Source of the DNA: Bradyrhizobium sp. 1(2017)
GTDB lineage: Bacteria; Pseudomonadota; Alphaproteobacteria; Rhizobiales; Xanthobacteraceae
Direction of reading: 5' to 3'
Assembly: GCF_011602485.2 (NCBI RefSeq)
Contig: NZ_CP050022.2
Span: 4,174,001-4,238,000, forward strand
Length of the DNA: 64,000 bases
Position 1 is the stretch's first letter; each line of letters begins with the position of its first letter. Positions 24,360 through 33,327 of the stretch are shown piece by piece. The position numbers were made by a program, and so were the translations under genes. The notes beneath the pieces are model-generated. The model saw nothing but the letters and a program-made list of their open reading frames with translations. It was not told the DNA's origin and ran no database searches.

Positions 24360-24734
24360 TCAGTAGCCGCAGGACGCGCAGTTCATCTGCACCGGGGCGT
24401 AATAGGAATAGCCGGGTGAGACCATCTCGACGCGCTGGCGCGTGGCGTATTGCGGAGGGATGCGCTCGTACTGGACGCTGGGCGGGGCCACCATCACGGT
24501 CTGCGGCACCATCACGGTGCGGTACTGCGCCGGCGTGCGGTGCGCGACGACGGAGCCCGGCGAGACCATCACGGTCTGTTCGACGGTGCGGTATTGCGGC
24601 GCGACGTATTGCTGCTGATAGCAGGTCGTGCACGGCGGCGGCGTGTAGCAATTGTAGCAGCCGGCGGAGGCTGCGCCCGTCATGGAAATCGCGGCGACGG
24701 CGGTGGAGAAAACAACGGCGAGAGTACGAGACAT
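24360..24734 (-). CDS. Secreted Tyr/Cys-rich repeat protein
   Basis: The product has 124 residues. The signal peptide MSRTLAVVFSTAVAAISMTG ends near ASA/G. The mature start is Cys-rich (CYNCYTPPPCTTCYQQQY). It then has two to three imperfect repeats of QYRTVxQTVMVxPxSV and a related QYATRQRVEMVSPG, ending with a CASCGY tail. Such proteins are typical envelope or extracellular proteins of this group. Function unknown. A strong terminator follows. Confidence 0.75.
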   Translation of the reverse strand: MSRTLAVVFSTAVAAISMTGAASAGCYNCYTPPPCTTCYQQQYVAPQYRTVEQTVMVSPGSVVAHRTPAQYRTVMVPQTVMVAPPSVQYERIPPQYATRQRVEMVSPGYSYYAPVQMNCASCGY

Positions 24735-25005
24735 TGCGGTGGCGCCCCAGTTGGCCCGAAATGGATTTGGATGCGAAGGTCGGGCGCAGTATACGCCGCA
24801 AGATCCAGGGCTGCCGAACTTCGTCCGGGCATCCTTAATGCGAACGGCCGGTTGCGGCCGACCGGTAAGAACTCATTGACCACACGCATTAACGCGCGGT
24901 GTGCATTTGCTCCGAAGTCCGTAAGCGCCATCGCCGCACCGGCGAGCCGGACATCGCGGCGGTGCTCCGTTCAAGCGCCGTTCCGAATGGTTTCATTCGC
25001 CTCCG

Positions 25006-25329
25006 TCAGGTCGGGCGCCTCGCCGCTCTTTCCAGGAACTCCAGCAGCGAGGGATCGGTCTCCTCGAATTCGACAAAGCGGCGACGCAACTCGTCGGCAA
25101 TCTCTGCAGTGCAATCCCGCGACCATCCTTCCGCGGTATTGAAGGCCACGACACGCGCGGGATGCAGATATTGTCCCTCGACGAGGTGCCTGAGCAGGGT
25201 TGCGCGATTGGCGTCCTCCTCGGCCGTTTCACACCAGGCGCGGCCGAGCCGCCGGCCGAAATCATCGAGCACGAGATAGACGTCCCGGTCGGTGGTCATC
25301 TGCGGTACGAGCGATGGAGAGTGACTCAT
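25006..25329 (-). CDS. Conserved hypothetical protein
   Basis: The product has 107 residues. Its core MTTDRDVYLVLDDFGRRLGR and VVAFNTAEGWSRDCTAEIAD match a small family I know only as hypothetical in Bradyrhizobiaceae. ATG 25329 has GGAG at good distance; Met 11 is an alternative start. It is acidic and Arg-rich, cytoplasmic, and has no catalytic motif. It stands alone. Confidence 0.7.
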   Translation of the reverse strand: MSHSPSLVPQMTTDRDVYLVLDDFGRRLGRAWCETAEEDANRATLLRHLVEGQYLHPARVVAFNTAEGWSRDCTAEIADELRRRFVEFEETDPSLLEFLERAARRPT

Positions 25330-25731
25330 GGCTTACTCCGCTACTGGCAATCCGGACCGTTGCGGACGGATCTGGATACGGCGACCGCATCCCCGCTCGA
25401 TTCGGAACAATGGATTTCCGTAACTTCTTCAGGATGGCACGATTAAATCTCAAATAAAACTTAATAAATAAGAATTAAATAGTAAAACGGGGATAAATGC
25501 ATTATGTTGATCGGTGCCTGGCGGGCGAGCCCGCACGTCGGGTGCCCACTTCGCAAACGGCTCTCGCCTCCACCCCCCAATAGCCCACACCCCAGGAGGC
25601 GGGGGCCGTTTCTTTCCCAGCCTCCCTTCCAGCTACATCGGACCGCAACGCGCATCTGCGCGCGCTCCGCACAGGGAGCGCGCGTCGTTCCGGAACGAAA
25701 AAGCCAGCCTGCGGCGCGACCGATCGAGCGC
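25330..25731. other. Gene-free stretch with an AT-rich block and a hairpin
   Basis: Bases 25441-25500 contain 47 A/T of 60, strikingly AT-rich for this genome. Further right, CGCGCGCTCC (25659-25668) and GGAGCGCGCG (25675-25684) form a 10-bp hairpin 48 bp beyond the ilvD stop, possibly a transcript end. The palindrome CGTTCCGGAACG follows at 25686-25697. No gene is supported. Confidence 0.5.
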
Positions 25732-27582
25732 CTATCTCGGGCGCCGCTTCACCTCGCGCACCGCGCCGCGCGCGGCGCTGGTGGTGAGCGCGGCGTAAGC
25801 CTGCAGCGCGGTCGAGACGTTGCGCTTGCGGCCTTGCGCCTGCCAGGCGGCATCGCCCTTTGCCTCTTCCGCCGCGCGGCGCTTGGCCAGCTCCTCGTCG
25901 GAGACCTCGAGGTTGATGCTGCGGTTGGGGATGTCGATCGCGATGCGGTCGCCGGTGCGGACCAGACCGATATTGCCGCCCTCGGCCGCTTCCGGCGACA
26001 GATGGCCGATCGACAGGCCGGAGGAGCCGCCGGAGAAGCGGCCGTCGGTGACGAGCGCGCAGGCTTTGCCGAGGCCCATCGATTTCAGGTAGCTGGTCGG
26101 ATAGAGCATCTCCTGCATGCCGGGGCCGCCGCGCGGGCCTTCGTAGATGATGACCACGACCTCGCCGGCAACGACCTTGCCGCCCAGGATGCCTTCGACG
26201 GCGGCGTCCTGGCTTTCGAACACGCGCGCCGGGCCGGAGAATTTCAGGATCGAGGCATCGACGCCCGCGGTCTTCACGATGCAGCCATCCTGCGCGAGAT
26301 TGCCGTAGAGCACGGCAAGGCCGCCGTCCTTGCTGAAGGCGTGTTCGAGATCGCGCACGACGCCCTTCTCGCGGTCGGCATCGAGCTCGTCGTAGCGGCG
26401 CTCCTGGCTGAAGGCGACCTGGGTGGGGATGCCGCCGGGCGAGGCGCGAAAGAAGGTGCGGACCGCTTCGCTCTTGGTGCGCTTGATGTCCCAGCGCTCC
26501 AGCGCATCGTTCATGGTCGGCGCGTGCACGGTCGACACGGACGTGTCGATCAGACCGGCGCGGTCGAGCTCGCCGAGAATTCCCATGATGCCGCCGGCGC
26601 GATGCACGTCCTCGACATGGACGTCGGCGACCGACGGGGCGACCTTGCACAGCACGGGGACCCGGCGCGACAGGCGGTCGATGTCCTGCATGGTGAACGC
26701 CACCTGCCCTTCATGGGCGGCCGCGAGCAGATGCAGCACGGTGTTGGTGGAGCCGCCCATGGCGATGTCGAGCGTCATCGCGTTCTCGAACGCCTTGAAA
26801 TTCGCGACGTTGCGCGGCAGCACGGAGGCATCGTCCTGCTCGTAATAGCGGCGGACCAGATCGACGATGGTGTGACCGGCCTCGACGAACAAGCGCTTGC
26901 GGTCGGCATGGGTCGCGACCACCGAGCCGTTGCCGGGCAGCGCGAGGCCGAGCGCCTCGGTCAGGCAGTTCATGGAATTGGCGGTGAACATGCCCGAGCA
27001 GGAGCCGCAGGTCGGGCATGCCGAGCGCTCGATCACCTTGACGTCCTCGTCGCTGACCTTGGAGTCGGCCGCGGCCACCATGGCGTCGATGAGGTCGACG
27101 GCCTTGGTCTTGCCTTGCAGCTTGACCTTGCCGGCCTCCATCGGGCCGCCCGAGACGAACACGGCGGGGATGTTGAGCCGCAGCGCGGCCATCAGCATGC
27201 CGGGGGTGATCTTGTCGCAATTGGAGATGCAGACGAGGCCGTCGGCGCAATGCGCGTTGGCCATGTACTCGACGCTGTCGGCGATCAGCTCGCGCGACGG
27301 CAGGCTGTAGAGCATGCCGTCATGGCCCATGGCGATGCCGTCGTCGACCGCGATGGTGTTGAACTCCTTGGCGACGCCGCCGGCCTGCTCGATCTCGCGG
27401 GCGACCAGCTGGCCGAGGTCCTTGAGATGGACATGGCCGGGCACGAACTGGGTGAAGGAGTTGACCACCGCGATGATCGGCTTGCCGAAATCGCCGTCCT
27501 TCATGCCCGTCGCGCGCCAGAGGCCGCGGGCACCCGCCATGTTGCGGCCGTGGGTGGTGGTGCGGGAGCGATAGGCTGGCAT
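25732..27582 (-). CDS. ilvD: Dihydroxy-acid dehydratase
   Basis: The product has 616 residues, the length of the E. coli enzyme. Met 27582 begins [20 protein letters not shown]; the open frame upstream is Pro/Arg-rich shadow. The iron-sulfur cysteines lie in [10 protein letters not shown] and [18 protein letters not shown]. Other signatures are [12 protein letters not shown] and [16 protein letters not shown]. It makes 2-keto acids in valine, isoleucine, leucine and pantothenate synthesis. No leader peptide or T-box is visible upstream. Confidence 0.95.
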   Translation of the reverse strand: MPAYRSRTTTHGRNMAGARGLWRATGMKDGDFGKPIIAVVNSFTQFVPGHVHLKDLGQLVAREIEQAGGVAKEFNTIAVDDGIAMGHDGMLYSLPSRELIADSVEYMANAHCADGLVCISNCDKITPGMLMAALRLNIPAVFVSGGPMEAGKVKLQGKTKAVDLIDAMVAAADSKVSDEDVKVIERSACPTCGSCSGMFTANSMNCLTEALGLALPGNGSVVATHADRKRLFVEAGHTIVDLVRRYYEQDDASVLPRNVANFKAFENAMTLDIAMGGSTNTVLHLLAAAHEGQVAFTMQDIDRLSRRVPVLCKVAPSVADVHVEDVHRAGGIMGILGELDRAGLIDTSVSTVHAPTMNDALERWDIKRTKSEAVRTFFRASPGGIPTQVAFSQERRYDELDADREKGVVRDLEHAFSKDGGLAVLYGNLAQDGCIVKTAGVDASILKFSGPARVFESQDAAVEGILGGKVVAGEVVVIIYEGPRGGPGMQEMLYPTSYLKSMGLGKACALVTDGRFSGGSSGLSIGHLSPEAAEGGNIGLVRTGDRIAIDIPNRSINLEVSDEELAKRRAAEEAKGDAAWQAQGRKRNVSTALQAYAALTTSAARGAVREVKRRPR

Positions 27583-27782
27583 GGCGGTTTCCGTCCTCGG
27601 GGTATGAGCGCCGGGCGGGAAAATATGGAGCCGCCTCAGGCCTTTCTGGCCGGATAGCGCACGGGCTGGGCGCGCGCAACGGGAACTTGCCCCGAAACGG
27701 CCCAGATCAGCCGATCGCAGGCCTCCCCTGCTCCCGGCGCGGGCTTTTGCACGGTCGGGTGGGCGCCGGACGGACGCTGTAG

Positions 27783-28742
27783 CTAGCGCTTCGGCTTGGG
27801 CAGCATAATTCTGCCCTGGGAGGCAATGCCACCCCATTTGGCGGACCAGCCGATTTCCGAAGCCGAGGACGGCTCAATGCTTGTCGAACCTCGGGCGCCC
27901 TGCAATGCAAACAGGGCTCCCTGGGGATCGACGCATCGTGCGATCCAGCAGCCATCAGGCAATTCGATCGGCCCTTGCAGGATCCGTCCTCCGCCAGCAA
28001 CCACATGTTTCGTGGCAGCACCGATGTCATCGACATTGAAGTAATGCAGCCAGCTCGGCTGCTCTACGCTCGGAAGTTTGGTGAGGATGCCGCCGACCGT
28101 CTGCCCACCCGCCGAAAATAATTGATACCAGGCCGCTGGTTCGCTTTGAGCGTCGGCCTTCTGCCAATCGAATAGCTCTCGGTAGAAATCGAAGATCACG
28201 GTACGGTCGGCGGCCAGTAACTCATGCCAGCCAACGCGCCCCGGCTCGTCCAGCCGGCCCGGCTTCCGTCGACCATATGTCGGTCCTTTGATCAGCCCGA
28301 ACGTCGCCCCCTGCGGATCGGCAACGACCGCTATGCGGCCAATATTCGTGGCGGTCGGCGGCACAAGGATCGTGCCTCCAAGGCGCTTGATTTGTGCCGC
28401 GGTCGCGTCCAGGTCGTCGACGGCGACGTACCCCATCCATCTCGGCGTCGCCCCCAAATTCCGCCCCTCTTCCGGGATATCCATAAGTCCGCCCAGCGGA
28501 GCGCCGCTGCTGCGAAGCACCGTGTAAGGCAGTTCCGCGGTCGATTCATCCTTCACGGCCCAGCCGACGGCCTTGCGATAAAATGCGCCCGCCGCCGCGA
28601 CATCCGTGGTCAGGAGTTCGTACCAAGCGAAACAGCCTGATTGATCTGCCACGCCGATCTCTCCATCCAAGATTCCAGACGCTTGCGGCATTGCACTAAG
28701 CTGCACGCGCACCAAGCGCGGGTCGTTGATGCGTTGCGTCAA
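27783..28742 (-). CDS. VOC family protein with two glyoxalase-like domains
   Basis: The product has 319 residues with two vicinal-oxygen-chelate modules (about 35-155 and 168-290). Each begins with WYELLTTD or WHELLAAD and ends with [12 protein letters not shown] or [12 protein letters not shown]. Paired modules form one metal site in glyoxalase, bleomycin-resistance and dioxygenase relatives. It is divergent from the RiPP precursor gene (147 bp between the starts). A protective or modifying role towards that product is possible but unproven. Confidence 0.8.
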   Translation of the reverse strand: MTQRINDPRLVRVQLSAMPQASGILDGEIGVADQSGCFAWYELLTTDVAAAGAFYRKAVGWAVKDESTAELPYTVLRSSGAPLGGLMDIPEEGRNLGATPRWMGYVAVDDLDATAAQIKRLGGTILVPPTATNIGRIAVVADPQGATFGLIKGPTYGRRKPGRLDEPGRVGWHELLAADRTVIFDFYRELFDWQKADAQSEPAAWYQLFSAGGQTVGGILTKLPSVEQPSWLHYFNVDDIGAATKHVVAGGGRILQGPIELPDGCWIARCVDPQGALFALQGARGSTSIEPSSASEIGWSAKWGGIASQGRIMLPKPKR

Positions 28743-28889
28743 CTGGCCGTGCCGATGCCGTTCATGAAGATGAATACATCCTCAACGTGCGGCGCCGCGC
28801 TTTTGTGCGCGTAATTGTTGCTCGCGTTATTTCCCGGGCGTAGACTTACCGCGGCTGGGATACTTCTAGCAATGCTCGGAGGTTAAACC

Positions 28890-29339
28890 ATGCGGCAGGC
28901 GAAGAAGACTTCTAAAGGGAAGAAGCGAGTAACCAAAGTTGCCGTGCCGGCGTTCGGAGCCGCGGGTTTGACGTTCTCGCTGGCGGGAGGCGCATCGGCG
29001 TCCGCCGTGCCGACAACGGACGAACAACAATTGCTGCGCTTTGGAACGGGTCAGGCAATCACGCTCGATGAAGAGGAAATGGCTGACGTCAGCCTCGCCA
29101 CCTTCCATCTCTTCGACAAGGAAAACGCCGGCGACCGCGTCCAGCTGGCATGGCGCGGATGCGGCGGTTGCCGTGGCTGCAGAGGCTGTCGGGCTTGCCG
29201 TGGTTGCCGATGTGGCGTCGGTTGCCGATGCGCGGGTTGCGCGGTGGGCTGCGGAGTTGGCTGCGCCGTGGGTGTCGTGGGATGCGCCGTATCATGCGCG
29301 GCCTGCTGCGCATCGTGGGGCCGTTGCCGCTGGTGCTAG
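28890..29339 (+). CDS. Cys-rich RiPP (TOMM-type) precursor peptide
   Basis: The product has 149 residues; ATG 28890 follows GGAGG by 7 bp. Residues 1-40 look like a Sec signal (MRQAKKTSKGKKRVTKVAVP, then AFGAAGLTFSLAGGASASA). Residues 55-80 are acidic (LDEEEMADVSLATFHLFDKE), a likely enzyme recognition leader. The core, residues 89-149, holds 18 Cys. It starts as a three-residue repeat (RGCGGCRGCRGCRACRGC), becomes Gly/Ala/Val-rich with Cys every 2-7 residues, and ends CCASWGRCRWC. Cyclodehydratase and dehydrogenase genes follow. The Cys would be converted to thiazoles. Confidence 0.85.
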   Translation: MRQAKKTSKGKKRVTKVAVPAFGAAGLTFSLAGGASASAVPTTDEQQLLRFGTGQAITLDEEEMADVSLATFHLFDKENAGDRVQLAWRGCGGCRGCRGCRACRGCRCGVGCRCAGCAVGCGVGCAVGVVGCAVSCAACCASWGRCRWC

Positions 29340-29382
29340 GCCTCGGCGCGTTTTGAATGTCAAATTCGCGGGTTGATAGTCA

Positions 29383-29423
29383 TTGGCCGGCCTCAAGAAA
29401 GAGTTCGGCCAACCTCTTTATTT
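29383..29423 (+). terminator. Overlapping hairpins between precursor and enzyme genes
   Basis: TTGGCCG (29383-29389) can pair with CGGCCAA (29406-29412), followed by a T-rich tract. AAAGAG (29398-29403) can instead pair with CTCTTT (29414-29419). The two stems exclude each other. This could be a partial terminator that yields more precursor mRNA than enzyme mRNA. Confidence 0.4.
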
Positions 29424-29565
29424 CGCGACGACGCTTGCATCGGCGGCTTGCCGGTGACAGCTGAGTTCATTTCAATTCTCCGGGGAAATGCCAGCGCGCG
29501 GGCGCGACGAGCCCTCTTGCGTCGGATATCCAGCGTAACGGCAACAGGAGCAGCGCGCTAACTCG

Positions 29566-31812
29566 ATGACCGTCGATCGCAAGCCCCGCACCGCGCGGCA
29601 GATCCGCAAAGACATTCTGCGATTTGCACCGAACTTCACCGCCTATGCACTGCCTCCCGGTGCGGTTTGTCTCTATTCCGAGAACCGGAAATTTTTCCTG
29701 CACGGCGAACTCTACTACGCCCTCGCCACCGCGATCGGACAACACGGCAAGGCCCGGTCGGAGATCATTCGCCAGCTTTCGAAGCGCTTCCCGGTCGACA
29801 AGATCGAGGAAGCAATCAAGCGGCTGCTCGATCGCCGCCATCTCGTTGCGCAAACCCCGAAAGCGTTCGACGACGCCGTCGGCGGTTTCCTGGCAAGCCT
29901 CGGCATGCCTTTGGAGATCGCGGAACAAAACTTTCGCAATTGCCCCGTCCAGGTCGAGTCGATTGACGTCAAAGGCACCAAGGAGCTGACCGCGGCGCTG
30001 AGCAAGCTCGGCGTTCAAATCGCCAAGCGAGCGCCGAAGTTCACGATCACGCTGGCGAACGACTATCTCGACCGGCGACTTGCTGAACTGAACCAAGAAC
30101 GTATGGCCGGCAAGATGCCGTGGTTGCTGGTACAGCCTTCCGGCCCGTTTCCGTTGGTCGGGCCCGTGTTCAAACCGGGCGAGAGCGCCTGCTGGACCTG
30201 CCTGTTCGATCGCATGATCCGCAACCGGGAGATCAAGGGATTTCTCGACCGGGGACCGGCGCGCGCGGTTGCTATATCGCCGCTCGTCAGAGAAAGCGTC
30301 GGCCAGACTGGAATCCATTTTGCGGCCGTCGAGATCGCTAAGGCAATTGCCTCTGATTTTCGCACCGATTTGCGCGATCACATCGCAAGCTTCGACCTGA
30401 CCGGTGCCGCGATTGCCAAGCACTACGTGACGCGACGTCCGCAATGTCCGACCTGCGGCAGCAAGAAGCTGAGCAACCCGCGCCGGTCTCCAGCCCTCGT
30501 CGAGATCGCCGAGGGCAAGAAGCTCGTCATGACCAGCGGTGGATATCGCACCGTGACGTCGCGGTCGACGGTATCGCGCTTTCGCAAGCATGTGAGCCCA
30601 CTGACAGGCGTGGTGAGCAGGCTCGAACGGATCGACCTCGACCTGCCGATGAACACCAACTACTTCGCCCAGCATAATTTCTCCGCGCCGGCCCACAGCA
30701 TCGACCAGCTCAGGTCCGGATTGAGCGGCGGCAGCTTTGGCAAGGGCTCGACCGCCGAACAGGGCGAAGCCAGCGCGCTGATGGAATCGATCGAACGCTA
30801 TTCGGGCATTTTCCAGGGCGATGAGATCAGGACCACGCGTCGATTTGCCGATTTCGCGCCTGGCGACGCGCTTCTTCCCAACGATGTCCAGCTCTTCAGC
30901 GAAACACAGTTCAAGAACAGATTTCTCCAGCAACCGGACGATTCCCATCCGATTCCCGAGCCGTTTGATCCCTCGACGAGGACCGAGTGGTCGCCGGTCT
31001 CATCGCTGCGCGACAAACGCTTCAAATATCTGCCGACGGGCCTCCTGTACTTTTTTTATGGCGGCTTTCATACGGATTCCAACGGCTGCGCGGCAGGCAA
31101 CACCCGCGACGAAGCGATTGTCCAGGGCTTCCTCGAACTGGTCGAGCGCGATGCCTACGCGATCTGGTGGTACAACCGGGTGCAGCGCGCCAAGGTCGAT
31201 CTCGAGCAGTTCGACGATTTCTATGTCCGGGATCTCCAAACTCAATTTGCGGAAGCCGGTCGCAAGCTGTGGGTGCTCGATATCACCACCGACCTCGGCA
31301 TTCCCACTTACGTGGCGATCATGCACTGGATGCAGGATGGACACGAGAATATCGAGTTCGGCTCCGGCGCGCATTTCGACCGCCGGATAGCCCTGCTGCG
31401 CTCCCTCACCGAGCTAACCCAATTCATGTCCGTTAGCATGATGGGCGGTGCGAGCGGCGAGAAGCCTACTCTCGACGGTGTCACCCCGCTGCGTCTGGAA
31501 GACTACCCGTTCCTGACACCGAGTGATCGTCCGATCGTCCCCCCGGCGCCGAGCCTCGAGCCTCACGACAATACGCGAGACCAGGTCATTGCCTGCGTCG
31601 AGATCGCGGCCCGCGCGGGCTACGATTTCCTCGTCCTCGACCAGACACGTCCCGACGTCGAGGTTCCGGTCGTCAGAGTGCTCGTTCCCGGCTTGCGTCA
31701 TTTTTATCGCCGCTTCGCGCCGGGCCGCCTTTACGATGTGCCGGTAAAGCTCGGATTGTTGGACCGGCCGCGACCGGAAAGCGATTTGACTTCATTCCTT
31801 CCACACACCTGA
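29566..31812 (+). CDS. TOMM cyclodehydratase, fused E1-like and YcaO domains
   Basis: The product has 748 residues. The N-terminal part (about 15-310) is the E1-like/ocin-ThiF partner with peptide-clamp start and two CxxC pairs (Cys209/212 in CWTC, Cys294/297 in CPTC) that bind structural zinc. The YcaO domain (about 330-748) carries the ATP/Mg motif SFGKGSTAEQGEASALMESI and a second acidic motif NTRDEAIVQGFLELVERDA. Together they backbone-phosphorylate Cys/Ser amides to form azolines. The C-terminus ends DLTSFLPHT and lacks the PxPxP tail usual in TOMM YcaO proteins. No earlier start is possible because TAA closes the frame 24 bp upstream. Confidence 0.9.
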   Translation: MTVDRKPRTARQIRKDILRFAPNFTAYALPPGAVCLYSENRKFFLHGELYYALATAIGQHGKARSEIIRQLSKRFPVDKIEEAIKRLLDRRHLVAQTPKAFDDAVGGFLASLGMPLEIAEQNFRNCPVQVESIDVKGTKELTAALSKLGVQIAKRAPKFTITLANDYLDRRLAELNQERMAGKMPWLLVQPSGPFPLVGPVFKPGESACWTCLFDRMIRNREIKGFLDRGPARAVAISPLVRESVGQTGIHFAAVEIAKAIASDFRTDLRDHIASFDLTGAAIAKHYVTRRPQCPTCGSKKLSNPRRSPALVEIAEGKKLVMTSGGYRTVTSRSTVSRFRKHVSPLTGVVSRLERIDLDLPMNTNYFAQHNFSAPAHSIDQLRSGLSGGSFGKGSTAEQGEASALMESIERYSGIFQGDEIRTTRRFADFAPGDALLPNDVQLFSETQFKNRFLQQPDDSHPIPEPFDPSTRTEWSPVSSLRDKRFKYLPTGLLYFFYGGFHTDSNGCAAGNTRDEAIVQGFLELVERDAYAIWWYNRVQRAKVDLEQFDDFYVRDLQTQFAEAGRKLWVLDITTDLGIPTYVAIMHWMQDGHENIEFGSGAHFDRRIALLRSLTELTQFMSVSMMGGASGEKPTLDGVTPLRLEDYPFLTPSDRPIVPPAPSLEPHDNTRDQVIACVEIAARAGYDFLVLDQTRPDVEVPVVRVLVPGLRHFYRRFAPGRLYDVPVKLGLLDRPRPESDLTSFLPHT

Positions 31813-31825
31813 AGGCTGCTCTTTC

Positions 31826-33280
31826 GTGCGCGCTCCCGGGAAAAAGCCGACCAGGAAGATCGCGCCGGACATTGCTGCCCGATTGAGCCATCGCTTCTCC
31901 CTCCAGATGCAGCCGGACGGCAACATCGCCGCCTCTCTGGGCGACTATTCCGTCAACCTCGGACAATTCAGCGAGGCCGCGCTGGACCGCGCGCGACATC
32001 TGGACACCGGTCTTCCGCTCGCTTCGTTTGCAGGCAAGGGCATCGTCGCCAGGGAAATCGACGCCCTGGTGCATCGTCTGGCTCGGCAGGGGCTTCTGGA
32101 ATACCGCCTCTCCTCCCCGCGTGACGAGCGGGAGCTCGTGGTCATCGAGCCCCAAGTCCCCGACTACTGGCCGCGACGCGCGAAGCTGGGTAGCCGTGAT
32201 ACCGTTGTGTTGTCGCGCTTTGCCTATCTGCGCCGGCGCGGCAATGAGATGGTGCTGGAATCGCCTCGCGCCGGAGCGCTGTTCCGGATTGGCGATCCCG
32301 CCATCGCCGCCACCCTTGCTGCGCTGTCGCAGCCTCAGAAGATCGGCAAGCTCGATCCGAAGGCACTCTCCTTCAACCTCCTTCTGCTCGAACTTTTGGT
32401 GGAAAGCCAGATTCTGCTCAAGCTCGATGCGAAAGGTGGCGACGGCTTGCGCGTGAATGAAGGCGACGGCAATCTCGTTCTCTGGGATTTCCATGATCTG
32501 GTATTTCACACCCGGAGCACGGAGGGCCGGCAAGCCAATCCGGTCGGCGCCGCTTTCGCCTATGCGAGCGTCGTTCCGCCGTCGCCCGCGGTGCGGCCAC
32601 CCTGGCCCGGCAGCAAGATCGACCTGCGTCAATTCTCCTCGGAGCCGGACTCTCTCTTCCCGAAGCTGTTGCGCGAACGCCATTCAACACGGGATTTCGA
32701 CGATCAGCGTCCGGTCACGCTCGGCGAACTCGCGCAGTTTCTCGACACCACCGCGCGCGTTGTGTCCGAATGGAAGAGCGAACCGTATTTTGAGGGCGGT
32801 CCCGAGGTCACCTACAGCACGAGACCTTATCCGTCGGCTGGCAGCGCCTACGAGCTGGAATTGTACCTGGCGGTCTCGAATTGCGAAGGGCTCGCGCGCG
32901 GGCTCTACCACTACGACGCAGGGGGGCACACGCTCGTAGCGATCAGCGCCTCCGCCCAACAACTCCAGGCGCTCTCGGTGGCTGCCCAGTTCGCGATGGA
33001 TGCTCCCGGTCAGCCGCAAATCCTGATCACGATCGCGGCGCGCTTTGGGCGGGTCTCCTGGAAATACAGCTCAATCGCATATGCGTTGATCCTGAAGGAT
33101 GTCGGCAGCCTGATTCAGACGTTTTATCTGGCAGCGACCGACATGGGCCTTGGTGGCTGCGCCATCGGGACCACCGACATCGATCTGTTCGCAAAAATGA
33201 CGGAACTGGAACTGCATATAGAGGGCCCGGTCGGTCAATTCGCGCTCGGACGCGGCAAGAAGCCGGAGATCCCAGGCTAG
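31826..33280 (+). CDS. SagB-type FMN-dependent azoline dehydrogenase
   Basis: The product has 484 residues. GTG 31826 begins 13 bp after the cyclodehydratase stop. The N-terminal half (about 1-230) is a poorly conserved leader-binding-type region. The C-terminal nitroreductase-fold domain starts at LRERHSTRDFDDQRPVTLGE, has RPYPSAGSAYELELYLAVSN and YHYDAGGHTLVAI, and later AATDMGLGGCAIGTTD. These are SagB-family hallmarks. It would oxidise thiazolines and oxazolines to thiazoles and oxazoles. It completes the minimal TOMM set and converges on the ABC transporter operon. Confidence 0.9.
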   Translation: MRAPGKKPTRKIAPDIAARLSHRFSLQMQPDGNIAASLGDYSVNLGQFSEAALDRARHLDTGLPLASFAGKGIVAREIDALVHRLARQGLLEYRLSSPRDERELVVIEPQVPDYWPRRAKLGSRDTVVLSRFAYLRRRGNEMVLESPRAGALFRIGDPAIAATLAALSQPQKIGKLDPKALSFNLLLLELLVESQILLKLDAKGGDGLRVNEGDGNLVLWDFHDLVFHTRSTEGRQANPVGAAFAYASVVPPSPAVRPPWPGSKIDLRQFSSEPDSLFPKLLRERHSTRDFDDQRPVTLGELAQFLDTTARVVSEWKSEPYFEGGPEVTYSTRPYPSAGSAYELELYLAVSNCEGLARGLYHYDAGGHTLVAISASAQQLQALSVAAQFAMDAPGQPQILITIAARFGRVSWKYSSIAYALILKDVGSLIQTFYLAATDMGLGGCAIGTTDIDLFAKMTELELHIEGPVGQFALGRGKKPEIPG

Positions 33281-33327
33281 AAGCGGCTGTCCGACGGCAA
33301 ATCGGCGCACGCCTCAAGCCAGTCGCG

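Noticed and set aside
25504..27657. 717-codon plus-strand frame opposite ilvD
   Set aside because: ilvD on the minus strand has all catalytic motifs; the antisense frame shows only His/Asp/Val-rich shadow composition.
27583..27782. Attenuator or T-box before ilvD
   Set aside because: No leader peptide rich in branched-chain codons and no T-box-like conserved sequence was seen in this stretch.
29373..29561. 62-codon frame between precursor and YcaO gene, considered as a second precursor or leader-binding protein
   Set aside because: It starts inside the hairpin region without a ribosome binding site, is Arg-rich, has one Cys and resembles no RiPP recognition domain.
29467..30948. Long minus-strand open frame (493 codons) opposite the YcaO gene
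   Set aside because: It is antisense to a gene with clear motifs, is Arg/Leu/Ala-rich without family features and has no ribosome binding site; a shadow of GC-rich coding sequence.
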